From positions 372,001-436,000 of the forward strand of contig JAFDXR010000008.1 in the NCBI GenBank assembly GCA_018267825.1: a stretch of DNA of 64,000 bases, written 5' to 3'. Origin of the DNA: Bacteroidota bacterium. GTDB lineage: Bacteria; Bacteroidota; Bacteroidia; B-17B0; Aurantibacillaceae. The position numbers and the translations under genes are program-made. How positions within the stretch are numbered: the first letter of the stretch is position 1; each line of letters starts with the position of its first letter. Below the pieces are notes generated by a model that was given only the letters and a program-made list of their open reading frames with translations, was not told the DNA's origin and made no database searches. Positions 43,582 to 52,918 of the stretch are shown here, in pieces.

Positions 43582-44254
43582 ATGCCTGCTGGTACTGGCT
43601 ATGCTGCTTTGTTTTAAAACACAGGCACAGGATACCATATACAAACGAAACGGTAACATCGTGCCTGCCAAAATTATCGAAGTCGGTGTTCGCGATGTTT
43701 CATACAGGCGCCTCGACAACCCCGATGGTCCCTTGTTTATAGCCACCAAAAATGAAATCGCCAAAATCCGTTATGCCAACGGGCACGTTGATACATTTAC
43801 AGAAACGGCGGTCGCGGAAACAAAACCCCTTATTATCTCACCGGCTTATCCCAACGCTGGCTACGATCGTGTGGAAATGTCATCCAAACCCGGCATATTT
43901 GTGTATAACGGTCGGCTCCTCTCCGACAGAAATCTGCTCCTGATGGCTGAAACAAAAAACCTTTCCTGTAAAAATGCAGAACTGAGAAGCGAAATCGAAA
44001 AAACACGCAATAGCCGCAACATTCAGTACATCGCCGGTTTCGGCGGTATGGGACTGGGTATTGTCGGCCTGTATAGTTTCTCTCTACTGAGCTCCGGAAG
44101 CAACAGCAGCTACAATTCAGGAACCAGCAACACCGCACTTTTGCTGGTTGGCGTCAATGTGCTGGTGGCTGCAGAAGTTGTGTCTGGGATTTTCAAAAGC
44201 CAGCGCAGTCGTCATGCCGTGCGTGTTGCGCAGCTTTATAACAACTGCCGCTAA
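43550..44254 (+). CDS. Exported protein of unknown function, paralogue 2
   Basis: Overlaps the preceding gene by 32 bases. It has a signal peptide (VLAMLLCFKTQAQ) and repeats the domain of its neighbour: DTIYKRNGNIVPAKIIEV, VSYRRLDNPDGPLFI, IAKIRYANGHVDTF. The C-terminal half has GIFVYNGRLLSDRNLLL, which parallels VFKLEGRNLLYNN in paralogue 1, and a hydrophobic Gly-rich segment (FGGMGLGIVGLYSFSLL). The two probably arose by tandem duplication. Role unknown. Confidence 0.75.
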   Translation: MPLNSTILNLKCLLVLAMLLCFKTQAQDTIYKRNGNIVPAKIIEVGVRDVSYRRLDNPDGPLFIATKNEIAKIRYANGHVDTFTETAVAETKPLIISPAYPNAGYDRVEMSSKPGIFVYNGRLLSDRNLLLMAETKNLSCKNAELRSEIEKTRNSRNIQYIAGFGGMGLGIVGLYSFSLLSSGSNSSYNSGTSNTALLLVGVNVLVAAEVVSGIFKSQRSRHAVRVAQLYNNCR

Positions 44255-44258
44255 TCCT

Positions 44259-45524
44259 CTATTTCTTTTTCCTGTAGAGAATCTGTCCGTGTACCAGGGT
44301 AGTATTCACCGTCTTTATATTCTCCAGGTTCCCCAGCGGATTTTTATCAAGCAATACCAGGTCGGCGTTCTTCCCGGCACTTACACTGCCCCACCATTTA
44401 CTCTGATCGAAAAACACGGCCGCATTATGGGTAGCTGCGCGGAGCACCTGGTAAGGGCTCATCCCCAGCGATTGGTATATTTTCATTTCTTCGTACATGG
44501 CATAACCCGGCACATTATACATGGCATTGTCGGGACTCAGCACCACATTCACACCCTTCTGCTGCATCAGCTTTATGATGGCCGCCAGTCTTGTCATGTC
44601 CAACGCTGTTTTGGCTGCATATTCCTTCCGGCGCTCTTCCCCGCTTTTCTGCCAACGCGTTTTGTAATCACTGAAGCTGCGGTCCCAGGCATGCATCAGC
44701 GCTGTATCAATCCGGTTCATGCCATAGCGGCTGTGCAGCTGTTCCTCGCTGTACTGAAAGCCCACGATCATGCTCCACGATGCTGTCGGACAAAAGGTGA
44801 TGTTGCGCTCTACCATGGAGTCGAGCAGCGAAGCTATATTCAACGAATCCTTTTTATAGGCATTGGCCAGTGGCCCGATGTGCTCCACAGAGCGAAACCC
44901 GTAACGAATACTGCCCTGAAGATCTTTATAGGCATGCCCGGCAATAGCGATATGTTCCTGCCGGCAGAGCCCCACAATTTTCGCCATGCGTTCTTCACCA
45001 ATGCCACCCAGGTATTTAATAAAATCGTAGCGCCTGGTTTTAATCGTGTCTATAAAAGCCGCAATGGCTTCGTTACTCAGCAGGCTGTCTTTAAATGGCA
45101 GGCTGCTCGAAATGTAGAGATTAGGCGCTTTGATGTATCCTGCCTCGATACTGTCGCGCAGGGCCGGGTGAAACGCTTCGCCCCGCATGCTTCGCAGACC
45201 GGTAACACCACATTGCAGGTACATATCGAACACCTGCCGCATGCCTATAGGTTCACTGCCATCGGGCAAATGTACATGCATATCCACCAGTCCCGGCATC
45301 AGGTATTTTCCGCTGGCATTAATCACTGGTATTGTTTTCGGCAGCCCGGCGCCATGCTTCACCATGCTGATGATAATGCCTTTCTGAATGTAGACATCGC
45401 GGTGTTTCAAAACCGTATCACGGTCCATCGGGATCACATTCACATCGGCTATTACCCAGGAGTTCTGCGCCCGGCCGCCAAACACAAGGCATACGGCCAA
45501 AAGCCATGAAAACAGTTTAAGCAT
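44259..45524 (-). CDS. Exported amidohydrolase-family protein
   Basis: The ATG at 45524 starts a signal peptide (MLKLFSWLLAVCLVFGGRAQ), so the protein is exported. The metal-dependent amidohydrolase fold is indicated by LMPGLVDMHVHLPDG (HxH), a candidate metal or bridging Lys near DFIKYLGGIG, later His in IAGHAYKD and SVEHIGPLA, and Asp in VLSPDNAMY. The end (NADLVLLDKNPLGNLENIK) is typical of imidazolonepropionase-like and prolidase-like members. The substrate cannot be named. It converges with paralogue 2, with four bases between the stops, and diverges from the omega-amidase-like gene. Confidence 0.85.
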   Translation of the reverse strand: MLKLFSWLLAVCLVFGGRAQNSWVIADVNVIPMDRDTVLKHRDVYIQKGIIISMVKHGAGLPKTIPVINASGKYLMPGLVDMHVHLPDGSEPIGMRQVFDMYLQCGVTGLRSMRGEAFHPALRDSIEAGYIKAPNLYISSSLPFKDSLLSNEAIAAFIDTIKTRRYDFIKYLGGIGEERMAKIVGLCRQEHIAIAGHAYKDLQGSIRYGFRSVEHIGPLANAYKKDSLNIASLLDSMVERNITFCPTASWSMIVGFQYSEEQLHSRYGMNRIDTALMHAWDRSFSDYKTRWQKSGEERRKEYAAKTALDMTRLAAIIKLMQQKGVNVVLSPDNAMYNVPGYAMYEEMKIYQSLGMSPYQVLRAATHNAAVFFDQSKWWGSVSAGKNADLVLLDKNPLGNLENIKTVNTTLVHGQILYRKKK

Positions 45525-45586
45525 TCCGTTTTTTTTTTGCAAATTAGTGTATTCTTTCACGGGGTTCTCCTCTTTTACTGTTTTTT

Positions 45587-46369
45587 ATGAACACACTGCG
45601 CGTTACCATCGTACAAACCACACTAGCCTGGCAGGATGTTAGGGCTAACCTGGAGCATTTCAGCCAGAGGCTGGCAGCAATTCAGGAGCCCACAGACCTT
45701 ATTGTGCTTCCGGAAATGTTTACCACCGGTTTTACGATGACACCGGAAAGCAGCGCTGAAATCCATGGTGGTCCGGGCCTGCAATGGATGCTCGGAAAAG
45801 CAAAAGAAAAACAATGTGTGGTTACAGGGAGTATTGCCGTGAAAGACGGTGCGCAGTTCTACAACCGCCTCTACTGGGCAAAACCCGACGGCAGCTACGA
45901 ATACTACGACAAGCGCCACCTGTTTCGTATGGCTCATGAACAGGAACATTACACTGCCGGAACAGGCAAACAGGTGTTCGAGTGGAAGGGCTGGAAAATT
46001 TGCCCGCTGGTATGCTATGATCTGCGTTTCCCGGTTTGGAGCCGCAACAGCGCTGCCAATCCCTACGACCTGCTTATCTACGTTGCCAACTGGCCCGAAG
46101 TAAGATCCTATCCCTGGAAACAATTGCTCATTGCCCGCGCTATCGAAAACCAAGCCTTTGTAATCGGTGTTAACCGAATCGGGGCCGACGGAAATAACAT
46201 AGCTCATGCCGGCGATAGTGCTGTGATTAACCCGCGTGGTGAACACATGAGCGATTTAAAGCCACACGAAGACGCCGTAAAAACGATTGAAATTCACAAG
46301 TCGTACCTCGATGAATTCAGAAAGGTGTTTCCCGTGATGCTGGATGCCGATTCTTTTAAAATTCTTTAA
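45587..46369 (+). CDS. Omega-amidase-like nitrilase-family hydrolase (YafV type)
   Basis: A 260-residue carbon-nitrogen hydrolase with the triad visible: Glu in LIVLPEMFTTGF, Lys in YYDKRHLFRMA and Cys in CPLVCYDLRFPVWSRN. The FTTGFTM and CYDLRFPVWSRN signatures match the YafV/Nit2 omega-amidase branch, which hydrolyses 2-oxoglutaramate and 2-oxosuccinamate. The nearby methionine/glutamine transaminase supports this. No signal peptide, so cytoplasmic. It diverges from the amidohydrolase, with a 62-base gap to its start. Confidence 0.87.
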   Translation: MNTLRVTIVQTTLAWQDVRANLEHFSQRLAAIQEPTDLIVLPEMFTTGFTMTPESSAEIHGGPGLQWMLGKAKEKQCVVTGSIAVKDGAQFYNRLYWAKPDGSYEYYDKRHLFRMAHEQEHYTAGTGKQVFEWKGWKICPLVCYDLRFPVWSRNSAANPYDLLIYVANWPEVRSYPWKQLLIARAIENQAFVIGVNRIGADGNNIAHAGDSAVINPRGEHMSDLKPHEDAVKTIEIHKSYLDEFRKVFPVMLDADSFKIL

Positions 46370-46400
46370 TTCCGTCCGGAAGAAGCCTGTTGAAGCAAGT

Positions 46401-47558
46401 TTACAAGGTGTTTCCGAATGCTACCAGCAGTTTAAACACATCCACATAATCTGTCAGCGGCAGTGTGCCGGCCACATCATACACATCGTGGTAAGCCTGG
46501 ATCCCGCCCATGGTGTAAATAAAAAAACAAGGCACGCCTTTCTCTGCAAACCAGTAATGGTCGCTGTTAGCCGCCTTCCCGCGTTGCTTGATCTGTGTTA
46601 CAAGTTTTTGTTCGTCGTTAATTGCTTTCAGTTTTTCAAACTGTGGTTTAAACACGGTAGCATTCACCACCATAATGCCGTCGTTGCCGGTTCCGAGTAA
46701 ATCGAGGTTGGTCAGAAATTTTATTTTGTTCAGCGGAAACAAGGGATGCTCCGTATAATACCTGGAGCCAAGGAGTCCGGCTTCTTCGCCCGCAAATAAA
46801 ATAAAGGCCACCGAATAGCGTGCCGGGTGTTTTTTGTAATATCTGGCAAGGTTCAGCACAAGGCTCACCCCGCTGGCATTATCGTTGGCGCCCGGAAAGT
46901 ATGTGTTGGCGCCCATTCCGCCGAGGTGATCGTAATGCGCAGTAAATACAATAAAACTGTCGGGGTGTTGCGTGCCTTTTACATAACCCGCAATGTTCTG
47001 GTTTTTATAGGCAGGAATCTCCACGTTATCGATCATCACCTCCATGTCCTTAAGCTCCCCGGGGAAACTATCGCGCAACAATTCTATCTCCGTATGATCT
47101 GCTGCCTGCTGCGCCACACTAAAGGTCAGTTTCTTTTTAAGAGACACTTTAAACGGAACTTCACGGCGGCCGTCGGATGCACCAAATGTAATGCTGTCTT
47201 TCCGGAACAACTGATATGCCGTGGAAACACCTTTACTCTCCGGGCTCACGATATAATGTACCCCCGGCTTAAGCTCCTTTCCATCCAGCTTTACATACAT
47301 GCGTTTCGGGAATGTATTGACAGGAAATGTAAAGGGCTGTGCAAAATCTTTTTTGGTAAATGCCGTGAGTCCTATGCTTTTGAATTCTCCCTGCAGGTAT
47401 TTCGAGGCTTTGCCTACACCATCGTTCACGTAGCCCCGTCCGAAAAAATCTTTGGAGCACATCTTCTGAATCACCTGCCGCGAGTAGGTTGTATCCTGCG
47501 CCTGAAACTTCAATAACAGAAAACAAAAAACCGCAATTAAGCTTTTACGCACCATCAT
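46401..47558 (-). CDS. Exported M28-family metallopeptidase
   Basis: The N-terminus has a signal peptide (SLIAVFCFLLLKFQAQ). The M28 zinc site is visible: His in VFTAHYDHLGG, Asp in PGANDNASGVS, Glu-Glu in LFAGEEAGLLG, a later Asp in FLTNLDLLG and His in SDHYWF. Residues about 110-200 fit an inserted PA-like domain. It is therefore an exported aminopeptidase or similar enzyme. The start overlaps the stop of the upstream gene (ATGA), so the two are co-transcribed. Confidence 0.9.
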   Translation of the reverse strand: MMVRKSLIAVFCFLLLKFQAQDTTYSRQVIQKMCSKDFFGRGYVNDGVGKASKYLQGEFKSIGLTAFTKKDFAQPFTFPVNTFPKRMYVKLDGKELKPGVHYIVSPESKGVSTAYQLFRKDSITFGASDGRREVPFKVSLKKKLTFSVAQQAADHTEIELLRDSFPGELKDMEVMIDNVEIPAYKNQNIAGYVKGTQHPDSFIVFTAHYDHLGGMGANTYFPGANDNASGVSLVLNLARYYKKHPARYSVAFILFAGEEAGLLGSRYYTEHPLFPLNKIKFLTNLDLLGTGNDGIMVVNATVFKPQFEKLKAINDEQKLVTQIKQRGKAANSDHYWFAEKGVPCFFIYTMGGIQAYHDVYDVAGTLPLTDYVDVFKLLVAFGNTL

Positions 47559-48160
47559 TGAAATCTCTTTTTACTCAGGTCAAATATCTTCTTCACCATT
47601 TCATGTTCTTCATCCCATCCGTAAATGTTCTTCAGGCCGGTGAGATAAATCTGTGTGTCGGTCCAGTTGCCAATGGCATTGATCTGTTCAACGGCAATAC
47701 CATACTCTACAGCATTCGATTTAAACAACTCGTTGATCAGTCTGAATTTATCGTTGATGCTGATCTGGATCTGTGATACCGTTTGCCGGCCCGGCACAAC
47801 CGTTTCTGCAATTTCTTTCTGAGGTTCAGCAGCGACTGTTTTCACAGGTTCAATCACGGGTTCCTGCTTTATGGGTTCTTGCTTTATGGGTTCAGAAACG
47901 GTTTCGGTTATAATCGTTTCTTTGACTACAGGCTGCGTTTTTTCAGCCACCTTCATGTGCAGGTTGAGTTGCGGCGACAACTCCTGTTGCTGCCTGATAA
48001 ATGTATAGGCGCCGAGCAGACGCACCAGTTTCTGCAATTCATCATTCAGCCGGTCAGCCATATCCGAATCAGGATGGATCACTCCTTCAAAATCGTTTAA
48101 CTGCCCCTTTAACTCCTGAATCCGCTCATTAATCTGTTTAAGCAAAATGTCCGTCTGCAT
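47555..48160 (-). CDS. Coiled-coil protein with C-terminal Bacteroidota-conserved domain
   Basis: Three parts are visible in 201 residues: an N-terminal helical or coiled-coil segment (about 1-65), a Pro/Glu/Lys/Thr-rich linker with short repeats (EPIKQEPIKQEP, residues about 90-125), and a C-terminal helical domain (ISINDKFRLINELF, GIAVEQINAIGNW). This last part recurs in many Bacteroidota proteins of unknown function. No signal peptide. It is the first gene of a pair with the M28 peptidase gene, with tdk divergent upstream. Confidence 0.75.
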   Translation of the reverse strand: MQTDILLKQINERIQELKGQLNDFEGVIHPDSDMADRLNDELQKLVRLLGAYTFIRQQQELSPQLNLHMKVAEKTQPVVKETIITETVSEPIKQEPIKQEPVIEPVKTVAAEPQKEIAETVVPGRQTVSQIQISINDKFRLINELFKSNAVEYGIAVEQINAIGNWTDTQIYLTGLKNIYGWDEEHEMVKKIFDLSKKRFQ

Positions 48161-48194
48161 GATGAAATTGTGAATAATTAAGACTTAAAAATAG

Positions 48195-48224
48195 TTGAAT
48201 TTAGCCCATCATACGCTATTTTTA
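48195..48224 (+). promoter_or_regulatory. Candidate promoter of tdk
   Basis: TTG at 48195 and TATTTTTA at 48217-48224 are separated by 19 bases, near the Bacteroidota -33/-7 arrangement. The tdk ATG is 27 bases further on. Confidence 0.4.
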
Positions 48225-48250
48225 GGATTTATTATCAAACAATTTTACAC

Positions 48251-48832
48251 ATGTTTCTGGAGAACATAAAGCACGGATCACCCCGTAAAGGCTGGATTGA
48301 AGTTGTGTGCGGATCTATGTTCTCGGGTAAAACAGAAGAGCTCATTCGTCGCCTGAAACGCGCACAGTTTGCCAAACAAAAAGTAGAGATTTTCAAGCCG
48401 CAGATCGACACGCGTTACGACGATGTGAAAGTGGTCTCTCACCAGGGAAATGAAATACACAGCACGCCTGTACCTGCCAGTGCCAACATTTTATTACTGG
48501 CCAACGATGTGGATGTGATCGGTATTGACGAGGCCCAGTTTTTTGATATGGAACTTCCCAATGTATGTAATCAGCTGGCCGATAGCGGCGTGCGTGTGAT
48601 CGTAGCCGGACTTGATATGGACTACCTCGGAAAACCCTTCGGCCCTATGCCGCAGCTGCTGGCCTGTGCAGAGTATGTTACAAAAGTACATGCCATCTGC
48701 ATGGAGTGCGGGAACCTCGCCCACGTGTCGCATCGTAAAATACTGAACAATAACCTCGTGCTGCTTGGCGAAACCGACAGCTACGAACCCCTTTGCCGCG
48801 ATTGTTATAATAAAGCCATGAGTCGTCCCTGA
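48251..48832 (+). CDS. tdk: Thymidine kinase
   Basis: A 193-residue type II thymidine kinase that phosphorylates thymidine to dTMP in the salvage pathway. Walker A is GSMFSGKT (21-28), followed by [20 protein letters not shown], the DEAQFF magnesium-binding stretch and the lid/zinc part with Cys pairs (CMEC, CRDC). The length is normal for the family. The stop is followed two bases later by the GTG of the murF-alr gene, so the two are an operon. Confidence 0.97.
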   Translation: MFLENIKHGSPRKGWIEVVCGSMFSGKTEELIRRLKRAQFAKQKVEIFKPQIDTRYDDVKVVSHQGNEIHSTPVPASANILLLANDVDVIGIDEAQFFDMELPNVCNQLADSGVRVIVAGLDMDYLGKPFGPMPQLLACAEYVTKVHAICMECGNLAHVSHRKILNNNLVLLGETDSYEPLCRDCYNKAMSRP

Positions 48833-48834
48833 TC

Positions 48835-51297
48835 GTGTATACCCTTAAACATATCGCCAGCATTGTAAACGCCCGTGTGAACGGAAACGCCGAACAACAC
48901 GTTGCGAATTTACTTACCGACAGCCGTCAGCTCGGCGATCCCGAAGGCACATTATTCATTGCACTTATCACCGGCAACAACGACGGACACAATTATATTT
49001 TTGATCTCTACGAACGCGGCTGCCGCCATTTCCTGGTGCAGTATATTCCGGAGTTTAAACAATTGCCCGCCGATGCAAACTTCCTGGTGGTAAACGACAC
49101 CCTGGCTGCTTTCCAGCAACTGGTAGCTCATCACCGCCGCCAATTCAACATCCCTGTTATTGGAATTACAGGCAGCAATGGAAAAACAATCGTGAAAGAG
49201 TGGTTGTACCAGTTGCTGAAACACGACCATATTATTTGCCGCAGCCCCAAAAGTTACAACTCCCAGATCGGCGTTCCGCTTTCAGTATGGCAACTCGACA
49301 AAACTCATACCCTCGGTATTTTCGAGGCTGGTATTTCTATGCCGGGTGAAATGGAAAGACTTAAAGCCATTATACAGCCTACACTGGGCGTACTCACCAA
49401 TATGGGCTCTGCACACGACGAAGGATTTTCATCGCGCGAACAAAAGGCCACAGAAAAATTTAAACTCTTCAGCGGTTGCGATACACTCATTGCAAACCTC
49501 TCGGGAAACAACGACCTGGCTACGCTTCTGCCTCCTGCCAAACGCATCATCCGGGTATCGGATATTCCCGGAACAGAGCTTTATATAGAGCGTATAACGG
49601 TTCAAGCGCCACACACAACGATAGAAGCAAAATACGGCGAACAAAGCCTGTCGCTGCGAATTCCTTTCACCGACGGAGCTTCCGTTCAGAATGCCAGCAC
49701 GTGCTGGGCCGTGATGCTGGCGCTTGGCTATAAACAGGAAGCAATTGCCTCACGGATGGCCGAACTCAATCCGGTAGCGCTTCGTCTCGAAATTAAACAG
49801 GGGGTAAACAACAGTACGCTCATCAACGATTTTTACAATTCCGATATTCACTCTCTGACCATTGCCCTGCATTACCTGGCACAACAACATCGCGGCGGCA
49901 AAAAAGTGATCATCCTTTCCGATATTGAACAATCGGGCAAAAGCGACGAGGTACTTTACCGTGAAGTGGCGCAATTGCTCAAACAACACCATGTTGATCT
50001 GCTGATCGGCGTTGGTGAACATATCGCTGCGCACGAAACCGTTTTTGAAAAAGGCGCTGTATTCTATCGCGATACCGCTCATCTGCTCGCACAGGCGCGC
50101 CACCTGCTGCCACTACTTATGAATTCGACGGTGCTGCTGAAAGGCTCACGCCGTTTTGGTTTTGAAGCCATCAGCAATGTACTCCAGCAAAAAAGCCACG
50201 ATACGGTGCTGGAAATTAACCTGAACAACCTCATCCATAATATCAACTTCTATCGCGCACAACTCCAAAAAGGTGTAAAGATGATGTGCATGGTAAAAGC
50301 AACGGGTTATGGAAGCGGCAGTTCCGAAATTGCTTTCACCCTTCAGCACCATGGTGTAGATTACCTTGCTGTAGCCTATGCCGACGAAGGTGTAGAGCTG
50401 CGCAAGTCCGGCATTCATCTGCCTATTATGGTGATGAATCCCGAAGAAAATGCATTTGAAGACATCATCAATTATAACCTGGAGCCCGAAATATTTTCGC
50501 TTGCTGTACTACAGGGCTTTGTGAAAGCACTGCAAAACCAAGCTATTCCGGAGGGTTACCCGGTTCATATCAAACTGGATACAGGGATGCATCGTCTTGG
50601 TTTCGAAGAACAACAGATCGATCTGCTGATCGAGGCACTTGGGCGTGAACGCAGTGTACATGTAAAAAGTGTATTCTCGCACCTGGCCGCCAGCGACGAT
50701 GCCAGTTATGACGGCTTCACCCGCGAGCAGATCCGCTTGTTTGAAAGCATGACGCAAAAACTGCAAACCTCGCTGGGTTATTCCTTTATTAAGCACATCT
50801 GCAATTCAGGCGCCATTACACGTTTCCGTGATGCACAATACAACATGGTTCGCCTCGGTATTGGCATGTACGGCATCGGATTCAACGATCTTGAAAAAAA
50901 GAGCCTGCTGAATGTAAGCGCTCTTAAAACACGCATCTCCCAGATCAAACACCTGCATGCCGGCGATACAGTAGGCTACAGCCGCAATGGCAAGATAAAC
51001 GCCGACACCACCATCGCTACCATTCCTATTGGATACGCCGATGGCTTAAGCCGCCGTACAGGCAACGGACATTTTTCGGTATACATCGCCGGCACACTTT
51101 GTAAAACTGTTGGCAATATCTGCATGGATATGTGTATGATCGATGTAACAGGTGTTGATTGCCACGAAGGCGATGAAGTGATTATTTTCAAAAGTAACGA
51201 TGATCTGTCCAGGCTATCCATGGCCGTGGAAACCATTCCTTATGAAGTTCTCACAAGTGTGTCGACCAGAGTGAAACGGGTATATGTGCAGGAATGA
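48835..51297 (+). CDS. murF-alr: Bifunctional MurF ligase - alanine racemase
   Basis: This 820-residue fusion has MurF at about 1-445 and alanine racemase at about 455-820. MurF shows TDSRQL, GITGSNGKTIVKEW (110-123) and EAGISMPGEMERL, and joins D-Ala-D-Ala to the UDP-MurNAc-tripeptide. The racemase shows the PLP lysine in MVKATGYGSG (Lys488), KLDTGMHRLGF and the catalytic region RLGIGMYGI, and makes D-Ala. The fusion supplies D-Ala for peptidoglycan in one protein and is common in Bacteroidota. Start is GTG. The next gene starts within its last codons. Confidence 0.96.
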   Translation: MYTLKHIASIVNARVNGNAEQHVANLLTDSRQLGDPEGTLFIALITGNNDGHNYIFDLYERGCRHFLVQYIPEFKQLPADANFLVVNDTLAAFQQLVAHHRRQFNIPVIGITGSNGKTIVKEWLYQLLKHDHIICRSPKSYNSQIGVPLSVWQLDKTHTLGIFEAGISMPGEMERLKAIIQPTLGVLTNMGSAHDEGFSSREQKATEKFKLFSGCDTLIANLSGNNDLATLLPPAKRIIRVSDIPGTELYIERITVQAPHTTIEAKYGEQSLSLRIPFTDGASVQNASTCWAVMLALGYKQEAIASRMAELNPVALRLEIKQGVNNSTLINDFYNSDIHSLTIALHYLAQQHRGGKKVIILSDIEQSGKSDEVLYREVAQLLKQHHVDLLIGVGEHIAAHETVFEKGAVFYRDTAHLLAQARHLLPLLMNSTVLLKGSRRFGFEAISNVLQQKSHDTVLEINLNNLIHNINFYRAQLQKGVKMMCMVKATGYGSGSSEIAFTLQHHGVDYLAVAYADEGVELRKSGIHLPIMVMNPEENAFEDIINYNLEPEIFSLAVLQGFVKALQNQAIPEGYPVHIKLDTGMHRLGFEEQQIDLLIEALGRERSVHVKSVFSHLAASDDASYDGFTREQIRLFESMTQKLQTSLGYSFIKHICNSGAITRFRDAQYNMVRLGIGMYGIGFNDLEKKSLLNVSALKTRISQIKHLHAGDTVGYSRNGKINADTTIATIPIGYADGLSRRTGNGHFSVYIAGTLCKTVGNICMDMCMIDVTGVDCHEGDEVIIFKSNDDLSRLSMAVETIPYEVLTSVSTRVKRVYVQE

Positions 51298-52918
51298 TGG
51301 TGTAAAATACCTGTCCGAACGATTCCATTCATACCTGGCCCCGGGTTTCCTTTTCCTGATTTTCTTTCTGACCGAATGCTGGATTAATCCTATTGGTAAC
51401 TTTCCTCTCAACGACGATTGGGTTTATGTACGCGTGCTTCGTTCGCTGCACGAGCACCATTATATCGACACCCGGTTTTGGGGCGGTGCAGCCATGCTCT
51501 CACATATCCTTTATGGCGAGCTGTTTGTAACGCTGTTTGGTTTTTCAATAACAATTCTCCGAATAGCAACACTTGTTTCGGCATTCATCGGTCTAATTTT
51601 TCTCTATCGTCTGCTCCGCGAGTTTGCAGGTTGCAGTAACCGTAATGCCATGTTCGGCACTTTCATCCTTTTATTTAATCCCCTCTTTCTATCATTAGCC
51701 AATACTTACATGACAGACGTTCCGTTTGTCAGTATGCTGATTATTGGTTTATACGCATACCTGCGTTACGAAAACGGTTCTTCCCGCTATAGTTGGGTCC
51801 TGGCTGTGTTTTGCTTCACGGCAGCGATACTTAGCCGTCAGCTCAGTCTCGCACTTGTTGCAGCAGTTGGTCTATACGGCTTTATTCAGCACCGTCTCAG
51901 GAAACCGGTATTGTTTTTGCCGGTTATTGTTCCCATTGTTAGCCTGGGTATTTTTGAGTATTGGCACAGACATCAGGAAGGTTCACATATTTCAGCAGGA
52001 TATTCCTATATCTTCTACAGTGTCGAACATTCTGATTCGCTGCTGTTTCTGAAATCATTTACAGTACAGCTCTGCAAACGCTGGACGCACGTTACCTCCA
52101 TAACAGGATTTGTATGCTTTCCCCTGCTTATTCCTTATCTGTTCTCCTTTTTGCGGAAGCGCCATGATGATAAAATAAAGACAATACTCATCAGCCTGCC
52201 TTTTCTGTTGCTTGTTGGTGTATCAATGGTTCATTTTCCGCTTGGCAATTATTTATACAATACAGGCATTGGCGCCGATACACTGGCGCCGCCAGGCACA
52301 TTACCGGGTCCGGAAGACGCCTCTGCCTTTTTTCCCGCCATGCTTATTCTGGCATTTTTAGGCGCCTGGGGCGGCTTGTTGTTTCTGACACATCAGGTCC
52401 TTCGTTTCTTGTCTCATACTAAAAAAACCGGGGCTCTTCTTTTCATTATGCTGGTTTGTTTCCTTTTCTATTATTTGGCTATTTGTTTATCAAACGCATT
52501 GTTCGATCGCTATTTTCTGTTCTTTGGTGTATTCATCATTCCATGCATGATGATTTCGGCAGAATCTGATGTGAACTATAAGTTTGCTTTGCCTCTGATT
52601 ATACTCATGGCATTTTTTTCAGCCAATGGTACAAAAGATTATCTTCAGAAAAACCGACAGCGTTGGGAAGCTATTGATTTTCTCAAAACCAGGATAGGAG
52701 CTTCGGATGCCCAGATCAGTGCTGGTTACGAGCATGAAGGCTTGTTTTTTGGAGAAACCTCAAAATGGTTTGATAAATGGAAAAATGAGCCTGCCGCAAT
52801 ATATCTTGTGTCAGCCAAAAGAAATGACGGTTATCAGGTTCTTAAAACATTTCCCTATCAACGTTTCATTCCTTACACAACAGATACTATTTTTGTATTG
52901 AAACGTCATGCGCTTTAG
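51284..52918 (+). CDS. GT39-like polytopic membrane glycosyltransferase
   Basis: A 544-residue protein with about ten hydrophobic segments. The first periplasmic loop carries NDDWVY after GNFPL, the acidic pair of the GT-C fold (PMT/ArnT/GT39 type), and later WGGAAMLSHI. These enzymes transfer a sugar from a polyprenyl-phosphate donor. The C-terminal 100 residues are soluble. The acceptor is unknown. The ATG lies 14 bases inside the end of murF-alr, so translation may be coupled. It overlaps the next gene by 11 bases. Confidence 0.8.
   Translation: MCRNDGVKYLSERFHSYLAPGFLFLIFFLTECWINPIGNFPLNDDWVYVRVLRSLHEHHYIDTRFWGGAAMLSHILYGELFVTLFGFSITILRIATLVSAFIGLIFLYRLLREFAGCSNRNAMFGTFILLFNPLFLSLANTYMTDVPFVSMLIIGLYAYLRYENGSSRYSWVLAVFCFTAAILSRQLSLALVAAVGLYGFIQHRLRKPVLFLPVIVPIVSLGIFEYWHRHQEGSHISAGYSYIFYSVEHSDSLLFLKSFTVQLCKRWTHVTSITGFVCFPLLIPYLFSFLRKRHDDKIKTILISLPFLLLVGVSMVHFPLGNYLYNTGIGADTLAPPGTLPGPEDASAFFPAMLILAFLGAWGGLLFLTHQVLRFLSHTKKTGALLFIMLVCFLFYYLAICLSNALFDRYFLFFGVFIIPCMMISAESDVNYKFALPLIILMAFFSANGTKDYLQKNRQRWEAIDFLKTRIGASDAQISAGYEHEGLFFGETSKWFDKWKNEPAAIYLVSAKRNDGYQVLKTFPYQRFIPYTTDTIFVLKRHAL

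Noticed and set aside
44148-45509. 453-codon plus-strand frame overlapping the amidohydrolase gene
   Set aside because: Antisense to an amidohydrolase with intact metal motifs; no recognisable features of its own.
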